A stretch of 64,000 bases of DNA, taken from Flavonifractor sp. An10. Its GTDB lineage: Bacteria > Bacillota > Clostridia > Oscillospirales > Oscillospiraceae. The notes below the pieces were generated by a model. It was not told the DNA's origin. It made no database searches and saw only the letters and a list, made by a program, of their open reading frames with translations. Position 1 is the stretch's first letter. Each line of letters starts with the position of its first letter. The stretch spans positions 1 through 64,000 of the forward strand of contig NZ_NFMB01000012.1 in the NCBI RefSeq assembly GCF_002161215.1, given 5' to 3'. Positions 19,190-28,157 of the stretch are shown here, one piece after another. Position numbers and translations under genes: made by a program.

Positions 19190-20149
19190 TTACACGAACA
19201 GCTTGGACACGGACACCTCTTCGTAGATGCGCTCGATGGCCTCGGCGAACATGTGGGCCACGGAGAGGTACTTGATCTTCTCGCACTTGACGCCCTCCTT
19301 GGGGGGCACGGTGTCCAGGAAGTAGAGCTCCTTGATGACGCTCTTCTCGATGCGCTCCACCGCGGGGCCGGAGAGGACGCCGTGGCTGGCGCAGGCGATC
19401 ACGTCCACCGCGCCGCCCAGCTCCACCAGGGCCTGGGCCGCGCCGCACAGGGAGCCGGCGGTGTCCACCATGTCGTCAAAGAGGATGACCTTCTTGCCCT
19501 GCACGTCGCCGATGATGTTCATGACCTCGGAGGAGTTGGCCTTCTGGCGGCGCTTGTCCACGATGGCCAGGCCCATGCCCAGCTTCTGGGCGAAGGCCCG
19601 GGCCCGGGCCACGCTGCCCACGTCGGGGGAGACGACGATCACGTCGTCCTCGCTGCCGTTGAAGCGGTCGTGGAGGTAGTTGGTGAAGATGGGGTTGCCC
19701 AGCAGATTGTCCACGGGGATGTCGAAGAAGCCCTGGATCTGGTTGGCGTGGAGATCCATGGTGAGGACGCGGTCGGCGCCGGCCCGGGTGATCAGGTTGG
19801 CCACCAGCTTGGCGGAGATGGGGTCGCGGGGCTTGGTCTTGCGATCCTGGCGGGCATAGCCGAAGTAGGGCATCACGGCGGTGATGCGCCCGGCGGAGGC
19901 CCGCTTCAGGGCATCGATCATGATGAGCAGCTCCATCAGGTTGTCGTTGACCGGGGAGCAGGTGGACTGAACCACGAACACGTCGGAGCCGCGGACGGTC
20001 TCGTAGATGGAGACAAAGTTCTCCCCATCGGAGAAGGCGCCCACCTCGGCGTTGCCCAGCTCGGTACCCAGCTCCTTGCAGATGGCCTCGGCCAGGGGAC
20101 GGTTGGAAGTGCCGGAAAAGATCTTGATGTCCTTACCGTGTGCGATCAT
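19190..20149 (-). CDS. prs: Ribose-phosphate pyrophosphokinase
   Basis: Makes PRPP from ribose-5-phosphate and ATP for nucleotide, His and Trp synthesis. The 319-residue length is standard. Visible: the N-terminal SGTSNRPLAEAICKELG, the catalytic flexible-loop region YFGYARQDRKTKPR (about residues 95-108), and the PRPP-binding loop LFDDMVDTAGSL (about 225-236). The ATG at 20149 follows GAGAGGATG. It sits 62 bases after glmU on the same strand, probably cotranscribed. Confidence 0.97.
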   Translation of the reverse strand: MIAHGKDIKIFSGTSNRPLAEAICKELGTELGNAEVGAFSDGENFVSIYETVRGSDVFVVQSTCSPVNDNLMELLIMIDALKRASAGRITAVMPYFGYARQDRKTKPRDPISAKLVANLITRAGADRVLTMDLHANQIQGFFDIPVDNLLGNPIFTNYLHDRFNGSEDDVIVVSPDVGSVARARAFAQKLGMGLAIVDKRRQKANSSEVMNIIGDVQGKKVILFDDMVDTAGSLCGAAQALVELGGAVDVIACASHGVLSGPAVERIEKSVIKELYFLDTVPPKEGVKCEKIKYLSVAHMFAEAIERIYEEVSVSKLFV

Positions 20150-20211
20150 TCTTTAACAACATCCTCTCACATTATCTCTATATTCCGGCCCGCGGAGTTG
20201 CGGGCCCGGTC

Positions 20212-21405
20212 TTACTTTCGGCGGGCGCGGCGCTTGGCGGCCCACTGCTTCTTGACGGTCTGGCGGGTGCGGGCGATGGCCAGGGAGTCGCCGGGCACAT
20301 CGTCGGTGATGGTGGAGCCCGCGGCGGTGTAGGCCCCGTCGCCCACCTTCACCGGGGCCACCAGGTTGGTGTTGCAGCCGATGAAGGCGTCGTCCCCGAT
20401 GGTGGTGCGGAACTTGGTGAAGCCGTCGTAGTTCACGGTGACGGTACCGCAGCCAAAGTTGACCCGCTCCCCCACGTCGGAGTCGCCCACATAGGTCAGG
20501 TGGGAGATCTTGGTGCCCGCGCCGATGGTGGAGTTCTTCAGCTCCACGAAGTCACCCACCTTCACGTTCTCGCCCACATGGCAGTTGGGCCGGATGTACG
20601 CGAAGGGGCCGATCTTCACCCCGTCGTCCACCCTGCTCTCGTTGAGCTGGGAGGCGTTGACGGTGACGTTATCCCCCACGGTGCAGTCGCGGATCATGGT
20701 GTTGGGGCCGATCTCGCAGTTCCTGCCGATGACGGTCTCCCCCCGCAGGATGGTGCCGGGGAGCACCACGGTGCCCTCCCCCACCTGCACCCGGGGGCCG
20801 ATGCAGCACTGATCCGGAGCCAGGAAGCGGACGCCGGCCATCATCAGCCGGTGGGCGCCCATCTGGCGGGCCGCCAGCTCGGCCTCCACGCGGCCCTCCC
20901 ACCCGGAGCGGATGGGATAGGCGCCCTGGAACCAGACGCCCCGGCTGTTGAACTTGTCGCCCCTCTCCTTCAGGGCCTCCTCCAGGCCCACGCCCTCGCC
21001 CAGGGCGGCGGACAGGGCGGCGGCATCCACCCGGTAGACCCCGGTGTCCTTGCTGTCCAGCACGCCGCCGTTCTCCGCGTTCACCAGGGTTCTGGCGTCG
21101 TCCCAGCGCAGCAGCACCGGCTTGGTGATCACCACCACCTTGCCCTCCAGGGCGTCCAGGAAGGCCAGCAGCTGCCCCACCGCGTCCTCGGTGGTGCCGG
21201 TGACCAGCTCCGTGCCCTCGGGGAAGCAGGCCGCGGCCTGTTCCCGGTCGTCACTGTGGCAGACCACAAAAAACCGCTCCACCCCGGCGCTGCGCAGGGA
21301 CTCCGCCAGCCAGCGGGCCGCCGGGTCAAAGAGCAGCTCCTCCAGCATCAGGGACGGGCCGTTTCCCTCCCGGGGGAGGAACACCACCGCTCCAGTCGCG
21401 TTCAT
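20212..21405 (-). CDS. glmU: GlmU homologue with degenerate uridylyltransferase domain and intact acetyltransferase domain
   Basis: 397 residues against about 455 for bifunctional GlmU. Residues ~190-397 form the left-handed beta-helix acetyltransferase that makes GlcNAc-1-P: RPNCHVGENVKVGDFVELKNS, KISHLTYVGDSDVG with the catalytic His, NYDGFTKFRT, and the AGSTITDDVPGDSLAIARTRQ end are all there. The N-terminal domain is shortened and lacks the nucleotide-binding LAAGxGTRM signature; the equivalent position reads LPREGNGPSLM, and the QxGTAHA and GDxP motifs are not recognisable. It therefore probably acetylates only or uses another nucleotide step. ATG follows GAGGAGATGG. First gene of the glmU-prs-pth run. 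Confidence 0.85.
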   Translation of the reverse strand: MNATGAVVFLPREGNGPSLMLEELLFDPAARWLAESLRSAGVERFFVVCHSDDREQAAACFPEGTELVTGTTEDAVGQLLAFLDALEGKVVVITKPVLLRWDDARTLVNAENGGVLDSKDTGVYRVDAAALSAALGEGVGLEEALKERGDKFNSRGVWFQGAYPIRSGWEGRVEAELAARQMGAHRLMMAGVRFLAPDQCCIGPRVQVGEGTVVLPGTILRGETVIGRNCEIGPNTMIRDCTVGDNVTVNASQLNESRVDDGVKIGPFAYIRPNCHVGENVKVGDFVELKNSTIGAGTKISHLTYVGDSDVGERVNFGCGTVTVNYDGFTKFRTTIGDDAFIGCNTNLVAPVKVGDGAYTAAGSTITDDVPGDSLAIARTRQTVKKQWAAKRRARRK

Positions 21406-21593
21406 GTCGCCATCTCCTCAAAAAATGGATTTCTTGCAACAAGATTATAGCAAAGCGGGGCGGAAAATGCACCGCTATTTTCAAAAAAACCGCCCATTTT
21501 TTCACGGTTAGGAGGCTTGCACAATTTCTCCGCCCCTTCTTGACGGGATCTTTACAAAACAGCCGTCCATCGTCCCCATATCGTGGTCATCTG

Positions 21594-22076
21594 TCACCTC
21601 ACCAGGGACAGCATTGCCCGCCGCAGGGCCAGGCGCCGCCAGACGTGGAGCACCTCCGCCACGGAGCACAGCTTGTCGGCCAGGCACACCGCGGCGGCCT
21701 CCCGGCTGTGGGGCATCCGGACGGACAGGGGCCACATGTGGGCCAGGATGCAGTTTTCCTCCTTGGGGGACAGGGCCCCCTCCAGGGCCGCGGCGTTTCT
21801 GGCCGCCGCCACCGGGTGGGCAAAGCACTGCCGCCAGGAGGGCAGGGAGCGGGGGTCGTAGAGGTACAGGTCGTGGAGCAGGCCCGCCCGGGCGGCCAGG
21901 GCCCCGTCCGCCCCCCACCACCGGGCCAGCCGCCAGGCCACATAGGACACGAAGGCGCTGTGCTCATAGCAGGACACCCCCGGGTGGTGGCGGATGGTTT
22001 TCAGCCGCGCCACCTCCGGCGCGGCCAGCAGCGCCGCCACGCAGTCCCGGTATTCCTTCCACTCCGCACGCTCCAT
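21594..22076 (-). CDS. HD-domain phosphohydrolase-like protein
   Basis: 160 residues with HD-family metal-binding features: RHHPGVSCYEHS (His near residues 29-38), AGLLHDLYLYD (the HD pair near 66), and a later H...D (LAHMWP, ADKLCS). Such proteins hydrolyse phosphoesters of nucleotides or cyclic nucleotides; the substrate is not evident. The ATG at 22076 follows GGGGGCGGAG; the longer frame runs into repeats. It stands alone between glmU and nifJ, with AT-richer flanks. Confidence 0.8.
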   Translation of the reverse strand: MERAEWKEYRDCVAALLAAPEVARLKTIRHHPGVSCYEHSAFVSYVAWRLARWWGADGALAARAGLLHDLYLYDPRSLPSWRQCFAHPVAAARNAAALEGALSPKEENCILAHMWPLSVRMPHSREAAAVCLADKLCSVAEVLHVWRRLALRRAMLSLVR

Positions 22077-22188
22077 GGGCTCCGCCCCCTCTGTCTGAGT
22101 TCTGTCTCCATTATAACCCTCCCGCACCCGGTTGTCACTGGAAATTTGGCGGTTTTCCGCCGCGGGATTTCTGCCCCGGCGGATAAAA

Positions 22189-22328
22189 GCGCCCCGCCTG
22201 CGGCGGGGCCCCCGAAGAGGCCGCCATAAAAACGGGCCCCGGACAGAAGTCCGGGGCCCTTGCGCGAACTTGATTACTTGTACAGCTCGACGAGACGGGT
22301 CAGGTGCTCGTAGCGGGCCTTTGCGGCC
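22189..22328 (-). repeat. Distal duplicate of the nifJ 3' end plus its terminator
   Basis: This 140-bp segment matches 22450-22590 with only about five differences. It contains the last ~18 nifJ codons including the stop (identical to the gene) and the hairpin GGGCCCCGGAC...GTCCGGGGCCC followed on the minus strand by GTTTTT. The gene-joined copy has lost that T run (GTTCTA). The distal copy therefore looks like the original downstream context, separated from nifJ by the inserted element at 22329-22449. Confidence 0.88.
22228..22262 (-). terminator. Intrinsic terminator for nifJ (distal, intact copy)
   Basis: GGGCCCCGGAC and GTCCGGGGCCC (11 bp) with loop TTCT, then GTTTTTATGG in the minus direction. 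The proximal copy at 22494-22523 has the same stem but no T run. Confidence 0.8.
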
Positions 22329-22449
22329 ATACCCCAGCGGGCCAGCGGCCCGCCGGGAGCCCCTATTTGATTTCACATGCTCGGGGCAAGTGAATTGCCC
22401 CTGCGCCGAGGTTTTGCCTTCGGCAAAACGCTTGGACGCGCCTTGCGGC
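22329..22449 (+). repeat. Three-hairpin structured element at the nifJ 3' end
   Basis: 121 bp between the two nifJ-end copies. Core: CATGCTCG, stem GGGGCAA-GTGAA-TTGCCCC, CTGCGCCGAG, stem GTTTTGCC-TTC-GGCAAAAC, GCTTGGA, stem CGCGCC-TTGC-GGCGCG. The same architecture occurs at 34105-34253 and twice at 58463-58713 with different pairing bases. Confidence 0.85.
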
Positions 22450-22535
22450 GCGCCCCGCCTGTGGCGGGGCCCCCGAAGAGGCCGCCATATAGAACGGGCC
22501 CCGGACAGAAGTCCGGGGCCCTTGCGCAAACTTGA

Positions 22536-25500
22536 TTACTTGTACAGCTCGACGAGACGGGTCAGGTGCTCGTAGCGGGCCTTTGCGGCCTCTTCGTTCT
22601 CGGCGAAGAGCTCCTTGGCGCGCTCGGGGAAGGCGCGGGTCAGGGAGGAGTAGCGGGCCTCGTTCATCAGGAACTCCTGATAGCCGCCGGCGGGGGCCTT
22701 GGAGTCCAGGGTGAAGGGGTTCTTGCCCTCGGCCTTCAGGGCGGGGTTGAACCGGAACAGGTTCCAGTAGCCGCACTCCACGGCCTTCTTCATCTCCATC
22801 TGGCAGTTGGCCATGCCGCCCTTGATGGAGTGCATCTCACAGGGGGCGTAGCCGATGACCAGGGAGGGGCCGTGATAGGCCTCGGCCTCGGTGATGGCCT
22901 TCAGGGTCTGGTTGGGGTTGGCGCCCATGGCCACCTGGGCCACGTAGACGTAGCCGTACTGCATGGCGATCTCCGCCAGGCTCTTCTTGGGCTGGGTCTT
23001 GCCGGCGGCCGCGAACTGGGCCACCTGGCCGATGTTGGAGGCCTTGGAGGCCTGGCCGCCGGTGTTGGAGTACACCTCGGTGTCGAACACGAAGATGTTC
23101 ACATCCTCGCCGGAGGCGATGACGTGATCCAGGCCGCCGTAGCCGATGTCGTAGGCCCAGCCGTCGCCGCCGAAGATCCAGATGGACTTCTTGTTCAGGT
23201 ACTCCTTCTCCTGGAGAATCTCAGCGGCCAGCTTGCAGGCGTCGCAGTCGCAGAACTGCTTGCCGGCGGCCTTCAGCTCCTGGCCGTGGGCGGCCAGCTT
23301 GGCGTCGGGGCAGGCGCACAGCTCATCCACGGTGCACAGGCCGTCCTCCAGGGCGGCGATGTAGGCCTTGGCGGCCTCGCCGTTGGCCTCGCCGTCGTTC
23401 ATGGTGTCCAGCCACTTCTGGCCGGCCTCCTTGATGGCGGCGGAGCACCAGGACACATTCAGCAGGTCGCGGGTCTTGGCGGCCAGCCGGTCGCGGATGG
23501 CCTTCTGGCCCAGGAACAGGCCCAGGCCGTGCTCGGCGTTGTCCTCAAACAGGGAGTTGGCCCAGGCGGGGCCCTTGCCCTCCTTGTTGACGGTGTAGGG
23601 AGAGGTGGCAGCCGGGCCGCCCCAGATGGAGGAGCAGCCGGTGGCGTTGGTGATGTACATCCGGTCGCCGCACACCTGGGTCACCAGGCGGGCATAGGCG
23701 GTCTCGGCACAGCCGGCGCAGGAGCCGGAGAACTCCAGCAGGGGCTGCTTGAACTGGCTGCCCTTGACGGTCTTGGTGTCCTCCATGTCGGCCTTGGGGG
23801 CAACCTTGGCCACCATGTAGTCAAACACGGCCTGCTGCTCGGCCTGGGACTCCTGGGGCTTCATCTCCAGGGCCTTGACGGGGCAGGTGCTCACGCACAC
23901 GGAGCAGCCCATGCAGTCCAGGGGGGAGATGGCGATGGCGAACTTGTACTCGCCCTTGCCCTTGCCGGCCTTGATGTCCACGATCTTGGCGGCGGCGGGG
24001 GCGTTCTTGGCCTCCTCCTCGGTGAGGGCGTAGGGGCGGATGGTGGCGTGGGGGCAGACGTAGGAGCACTGGTTGCACTGGATGCACTTGGAGGCGTCCC
24101 ACTCGGGCACGGTGACGGCCACGCCGCGCTTCTCGTAGGCGGAAGCGCCCTGGCAGAAGGTGCCGTCCTCATGGCCGTTGGCGAAGGCGGACACGGGCAG
24201 GGAGTCGCCGTCCATGCGGCCCACGGGCTCCATGATCTCCTTGACCATCTTGACGGTGGCGGCGTCGCCCTCCAGGTGCTCGGCCACGGGCTTGTCCTCG
24301 GCGGTGGCCCAGGAGGCGGGAACCTCAAACTTGTGGAAGGCGGTGGCGCCGATGTCGATGGCCTTGTGGTTCATATCCACCACGTCCTGGCCCTTCTTCA
24401 GGTAGGAGTGGGTGGCGGCGTCCTTCATGTAGCCGATGGCCTCGGTCTCGGGCATCACCTTGGCCAGGGCGAAGAAGGCGGACTGCAGGATGGTGTTGGT
24501 GCGCTTGCCCATGCCGATCTCGATGGCCAGGTCGATGGCGTTGATGGTGTAGACCTGGATGTTGTGCTCGGCGATGTAGCGCTTGGCCACGGCGGGCATG
24601 TGGTGATCCAGCTCCTCGTCAGACCACTGGCAGTTGATGAGGAACACGCCGCCGTCCTTCACGTCGCGAACCATGGGGAAGCCCTTGACGATGTAGGCGG
24701 GCACGTGGCAGGCCACGAAGTCGGCCTTGTTGATGTAGTAGGGGGCGCGGATGGGCTCATCGCCGAAGCGCAGGTGGCTGATGGTCACGCCGCCGGTCTT
24801 CTTGGAGTCGTACTGGAAGTAGGCCTGCACGTACTTGTCGGTGTGGTCGCCGATGATCTTGATGGAGTTCTTGTTGGCGCCCACGGTGCCGTCGCCGCCC
24901 AGGCCCCAGAACTTGCACTCGATGGTGCCGGGGGCCGCGGTGTTGGGGGAGGGCTTCTCCTCCAGGGAGGTGAAGGTCACGTCGTCCACGATGCCCACGG
25001 TGAACTGGCGCTTGGGCTCGGCCTTGGTCAGCTCCTCATACACGGCGAACACGTTGCTGGGCGGGGTGTCCTTGGAGCCCAGGCCGTAGCGGCCGCCGAT
25101 GATGGTGGCCTGCCGGCCGGCGTTGGCGAAGGCGGTGACCACGTCCAGGTACAGGGGGTCGCCCTGGGCGCCGGGCTCCTTGGTGCGGTCGAGCACGGCG
25201 ATCTTGGTGGCGGTGGCGGGAATGGCCTCCAGTAGCTTGTCGGCGCGGAAGGGGCGGTACAGGCGCACCTTCACCAGGCCCACCTTCTCGCCGTGGGCGT
25301 TCAGGTAGTCGATGACCTCCTCGGCCACGTCGCAGATGGAGCCCATGGCGATGATCACGCGGTCAGCGTCGGGGGCGCCGTAGTAGTTGAACAGCTGATA
25401 GTTGGTGCCCAGCTTGGCGTTGACCTTGCCCATGTACTCCTCGACAATGCCGGGGACGGCGTCGTAGTACTTGTTGGCGGCCTCGCGGTGCTGGAAGAAG

Positions 25501-26171
25501 ATGTCGCCGTTCTCGTGGGAGCCGCGCATCACGGGATGCTCAGGGTTGAGGGCGCGCTTGCGGAAGGCCTCCACCGCGTCCATGTCCACCATGTCGGCCA
25601 GATCCTCGTTGTCCCAGATGGCGATCTTCTGGATCTCGTGGGAGGTGCGGAAGCCGTCAAAGAAGTTCAGGAAGGGGACGCGGCCCTTGATGGCGGCCAG
25701 GTGGGCCACGGCGCCCAGATCCATGACCTCCTGGGGGTTGGACTCGCACAGCATGGCAAAGCCGGTCTGGCGGCAGGCCATGACGTCGGAGTGGTCGCCG
25801 AAGATGTTCAGCGCGTGGGTAGCCACGGTACGGGCGGACACGTGGAACACGGCGGGCAGCAGCTCGCCGGCCAGCTTGTACATGTTGGGGATCATGAGCA
25901 GCAGGCCCTGGGACGCGGTGTAGGTGGTGGTCAGCGCACCGGCGGCCAGAGAGCCGTGGACGGTGCCGGCGGCGCCGGCCTCGGACTGCATCTCAATGAC
26001 CTTGACGGTGGTGCCGAAGATGTTCTTGCGGCCCTGGGCAGCCCACTGATCCACATTGTCGGCCATGGGGCTGGAGGGGGTGATGGGGTAGATGCCCGCC
26101 ACCTCGGTGAAGGCGTAGGACACATGGGCGGCGGCGGTGTTGCCGTCCATCGTTTTCAGCTTTCTAGCCAT
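22536..26171 (-). CDS. nifJ: Pyruvate:ferredoxin (flavodoxin) oxidoreductase
   Basis: A 1211-residue single-chain PFOR that converts pyruvate and CoA to acetyl-CoA, CO2 and reduced ferredoxin. Domains: N-terminal pyrimidine-binding TPP domain (PITPSSPMAD near residue 31), middle transketolase-like and gamma domains, a two-[4Fe-4S] ferredoxin domain (CIQCNQCSYVCP about 700; CMGCSVCVSTCP about 755), and the C-terminal TPP-diphosphate domain (GGDGWAYDIG about 1000, DTEVYSNTGGQ). ATG at 26171 with AGGAGG ten bases upstream. Its reduced ferredoxin would feed the hydrogenase at 3-6.7 kb. The gene's 3' end is duplicated downstream. Confidence 0.98.
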   Translation of the reverse strand: MARKLKTMDGNTAAAHVSYAFTEVAGIYPITPSSPMADNVDQWAAQGRKNIFGTTVKVIEMQSEAGAAGTVHGSLAAGALTTTYTASQGLLLMIPNMYKLAGELLPAVFHVSARTVATHALNIFGDHSDVMACRQTGFAMLCESNPQEVMDLGAVAHLAAIKGRVPFLNFFDGFRTSHEIQKIAIWDNEDLADMVDMDAVEAFRKRALNPEHPVMRGSHENGDIFFQHREAANKYYDAVPGIVEEYMGKVNAKLGTNYQLFNYYGAPDADRVIIAMGSICDVAEEVIDYLNAHGEKVGLVKVRLYRPFRADKLLEAIPATATKIAVLDRTKEPGAQGDPLYLDVVTAFANAGRQATIIGGRYGLGSKDTPPSNVFAVYEELTKAEPKRQFTVGIVDDVTFTSLEEKPSPNTAAPGTIECKFWGLGGDGTVGANKNSIKIIGDHTDKYVQAYFQYDSKKTGGVTISHLRFGDEPIRAPYYINKADFVACHVPAYIVKGFPMVRDVKDGGVFLINCQWSDEELDHHMPAVAKRYIAEHNIQVYTINAIDLAIEIGMGKRTNTILQSAFFALAKVMPETEAIGYMKDAATHSYLKKGQDVVDMNHKAIDIGATAFHKFEVPASWATAEDKPVAEHLEGDAATVKMVKEIMEPVGRMDGDSLPVSAFANGHEDGTFCQGASAYEKRGVAVTVPEWDASKCIQCNQCSYVCPHATIRPYALTEEEAKNAPAAAKIVDIKAGKGKGEYKFAIAISPLDCMGCSVCVSTCPVKALEMKPQESQAEQQAVFDYMVAKVAPKADMEDTKTVKGSQFKQPLLEFSGSCAGCAETAYARLVTQVCGDRMYITNATGCSSIWGGPAATSPYTVNKEGKGPAWANSLFEDNAEHGLGLFLGQKAIRDRLAAKTRDLLNVSWCSAAIKEAGQKWLDTMNDGEANGEAAKAYIAALEDGLCTVDELCACPDAKLAAHGQELKAAGKQFCDCDACKLAAEILQEKEYLNKKSIWIFGGDGWAYDIGYGGLDHVIASGEDVNIFVFDTEVYSNTGGQASKASNIGQVAQFAAAGKTQPKKSLAEIAMQYGYVYVAQVAMGANPNQTLKAITEAEAYHGPSLVIGYAPCEMHSIKGGMANCQMEMKKAVECGYWNLFRFNPALKAEGKNPFTLDSKAPAGGYQEFLMNEARYSSLTRAFPERAKELFAENEEAAKARYEHLTRLVELYK

Positions 26172-26202
26172 TTGAAACGATTCCTCCTCTTTGTCTGTCG
26201 CT

Positions 26203-26264
26203 CCAGGGCAATGGGAATCCGTCCCCGCCGCCGGTCCGGCCGGGCCCGATTCCCATTACCCTGG
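26203..26264 (-). promoter_or_regulatory. Long hairpin in the nifJ 5' leader
   Basis: CCAGGGCAATGGGAATC and GATTCCCATTACCCTGG pair over 17 positions with one mismatch around a 28-base GC-rich loop. It lies in the leader between the promoter and the RBS of nifJ. It may stabilise the mRNA or bind a regulator; it has no T run and is not a terminator. Confidence 0.6.
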
Positions 26265-26311
26265 CGGTTTTTGCCGCGGCTTACCTGCCGGTAGGCCGTT
26301 TAAGCGCCTTC

Positions 26312-26340
26312 ATTGTAACACCATCTTTCCCGTTTGTAAA
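26312..26340 (-). promoter_or_regulatory. Sigma-A promoter for nifJ
   Basis: On the minus strand TTTACA (26340-26335), 17 bases, TACAAT (26317-26312). The leader is about 135 bases long. The region 26341-26510 is AT-rich and otherwise empty. Confidence 0.75.
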
Positions 26341-26513
26341 TCCATTCTGCCCTCCAAATTTAATTTTTCTTTTTTGTTCCTGAATTAGAAAAAATGATCC
26401 GCTTTTTTGGGGCGTTTTGCGGAAAAACTTTTGATATTAGCTATAACTAACTAAACTAGAAGGGCTAAAATATGCAGTTTATCCACACTCCGCTCTTCCC
26501 CCCTTCCACCCCC

Positions 26514-26543
26514 TTGGCAGGCCCCCTTTTTTCATGCTATACT
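26514..26543 (+). promoter_or_regulatory. Probable promoter for the comM-like gene
   Basis: TTGGCA at 26514-26519 and TATACT at 26538-26543 (spacer 18) with TGC just before the -10. Confidence 0.6.
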
Positions 26544-26570
26544 ATAAAAAAAAGGAAGGGCGGCGGTGGC

Positions 26571-28088
26571 ATGCTCTGTGAGGTGCGCTCCCTGGGGTTG
26601 AGCGGAATTGCGGGCTATGAGGTGAAGGCGGAGTGCGATCTGTCCCCCGGGCTGCCCGCCTTTGAGGTGGTGGGCCTGCCCGACGCGGCGGTGAAGGAGG
26701 CCCGGGACCGGGTGCGCGCCGCCATCCGCAACTGCGGCTTCCCCTTCCCCGTGTCCCGCATCACGGTGAACCTGGCCCCGGCAGACCGGCGGAAGGTGGG
26801 CACGGTGTACGACCTGCCCATGCTGGTGGGCATCCTGGCCGCCGGGGGGCAGCTGCGCCTGGACGGGCCGGACAGCGCCTTTGTGGGGGAGCTGTCCCTG
26901 TCCGGCACCCTGCGGCCGGTGGCGGGCATGCTGCCCATGGCCCTGGCCGCCCGGGAGGCGGGGGTGAAGCGGCTGTACGTCCCCGCCCCCTCCGCCGCCG
27001 AGGCCACCCTGGCCGGCGGCATGGAGGTCTACCCGGTGGAGAGCGTGGCCGCCCTGGTGGCCCACCTGCGGGGGGAGGCGCCCATCGCCCCTGCCGCCCC
27101 CTGGACACCGGGGGCGGAGGCGGGGGAGGCCCCCGACTTCGCCGACGTGAAGGGCCAGGAGAGCGCCAAGCGGGCCCTGGAGATCGCCGCCGCCGGGGGC
27201 CACAACATCGCCATGGTGGGCCCGCCGGGCTCGGGCAAGTCCATGCTGGCCCGCCGCCTGCCCTCCATCCTGCCGGAGCTGAGCCGGCGAGAGGCCCTGG
27301 AGGCCACCGCCGTCCACTCGGTGATGGGCCTCACCAGCGCCCAGCGCCCCCTGCTGGTGCAGCGGCCCTTCCGCGCCCCCCACCACACCATCTCATCCAC
27401 CGGCATGGCCGGCGGCGGCACCCCCGTGCCCCGGCCGGGGGAGATCTCCCTGGCCCACAACGGGGTGCTCTTCCTGGACGAGCTGCCCGAGTTCCACAAG
27501 GACGTGCTGGAGGTGCTCCGCCAGCCCCTGGAGGAGGGGTGGGTCACCATCAGCCGCTCGGCGGGCAGCGAGCGCTTCCCCGCCCGCTTCATGCTGGTGT
27601 GCGCCATGAACCCCTGCAAGTGCGGCTGGTACGGCTACGGCAGCCGGTGCCGCTGCTCCCCCAGGGACGTGGAGAAGTACCTGGGCAAGCTGTCCGGCCC
27701 CCTGCTGGACCGCATCGACCTGTACGCCGAGGTGCCTCCCCTGGACTTTGACGAGCTCTCCCGCCGGCCGGCGGCGGAGCCCTCCGCCGTCATCCGGGCC
27801 CGGGTGGAGGCGGCCCGGGCGGTGCAGGCCGCCCGCTTCGGCCCGGACGGCCCGTCCTGCAACGCCCACATGGGCCCGGCGGAGCTGGCGGCGTACTGCG
27901 CCCTGGACGCCGACGGCCAGGCCGTCATGAAGGGGGCCTTCCAGCGCATGGGCCTCACCGCCCGGAGCTATGACCGCATCCTCCGGGTGGCCCGCACCAT
28001 CGCCGATCTGGACGGCGCGGCGGACATCGGCGTGGAGCACCTGGCCGAGGCCGTCCAGTACCGGGAGAGCGCCTATCTGCGCCGATAG
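26571..28088 (+). CDS. comM: YifB/ComM family Mg-chelatase-like AAA ATPase
   Basis: 505 residues. ComM-like ATPases are hexameric helicase-type proteins that promote branch migration during natural transformation in other bacteria; in Firmicutes the role is less clear. N-terminal Lon-protease-like fold domain (LPAFEVVGLPDAAVKEARDRV, split here at the family-typical GLPD), then the AAA core with Walker A GPPGSGKSM (about residue 222), Walker B LFLDELPEF (about 303), and a CxxG/Cys-rich insert MNPCKCGWYG. The C-terminal domain ends VQYRE. The ATG at 26571 is the conserved MLxxVRSxxL start; RBS GGAAGGG. Confidence 0.92.
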   Translation: MLCEVRSLGLSGIAGYEVKAECDLSPGLPAFEVVGLPDAAVKEARDRVRAAIRNCGFPFPVSRITVNLAPADRRKVGTVYDLPMLVGILAAGGQLRLDGPDSAFVGELSLSGTLRPVAGMLPMALAAREAGVKRLYVPAPSAAEATLAGGMEVYPVESVAALVAHLRGEAPIAPAAPWTPGAEAGEAPDFADVKGQESAKRALEIAAAGGHNIAMVGPPGSGKSMLARRLPSILPELSRREALEATAVHSVMGLTSAQRPLLVQRPFRAPHHTISSTGMAGGGTPVPRPGEISLAHNGVLFLDELPEFHKDVLEVLRQPLEEGWVTISRSAGSERFPARFMLVCAMNPCKCGWYGYGSRCRCSPRDVEKYLGKLSGPLLDRIDLYAEVPPLDFDELSRRPAAEPSAVIRARVEAARAVQAARFGPDGPSCNAHMGPAELAAYCALDADGQAVMKGAFQRMGLTARSYDRILRVARTIADLDGAADIGVEHLAEAVQYRESAYLRR

Positions 28089-28096
28089 GGCCGGGC

Positions 28097-28125
28097 TGGA
28101 CAAAAATACCCAAATTGGATATAAT
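28097..28125 (+). promoter_or_regulatory. Sigma-A promoter for thiI
   Basis: TGGACA at 28097-28102 and TATAAT at 28120-28125, spacer 17, directly after the comM stop. Confidence 0.75.
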
Positions 28126-28157
28126 AATGAGACTTTTGGAAAGGAATCCGATGAGAG

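Noticed and set aside
22536-26171. Very long plus-strand open frame (889 codons) opposite nifJ
   Set aside because: It is antisense to an unmistakable PFOR, has a skewed Gly/Val/Leu/His composition and arises from GC-rich codon bias. The same holds for long frames opposite mfd, infB, mutL and the hydrogenase genes.
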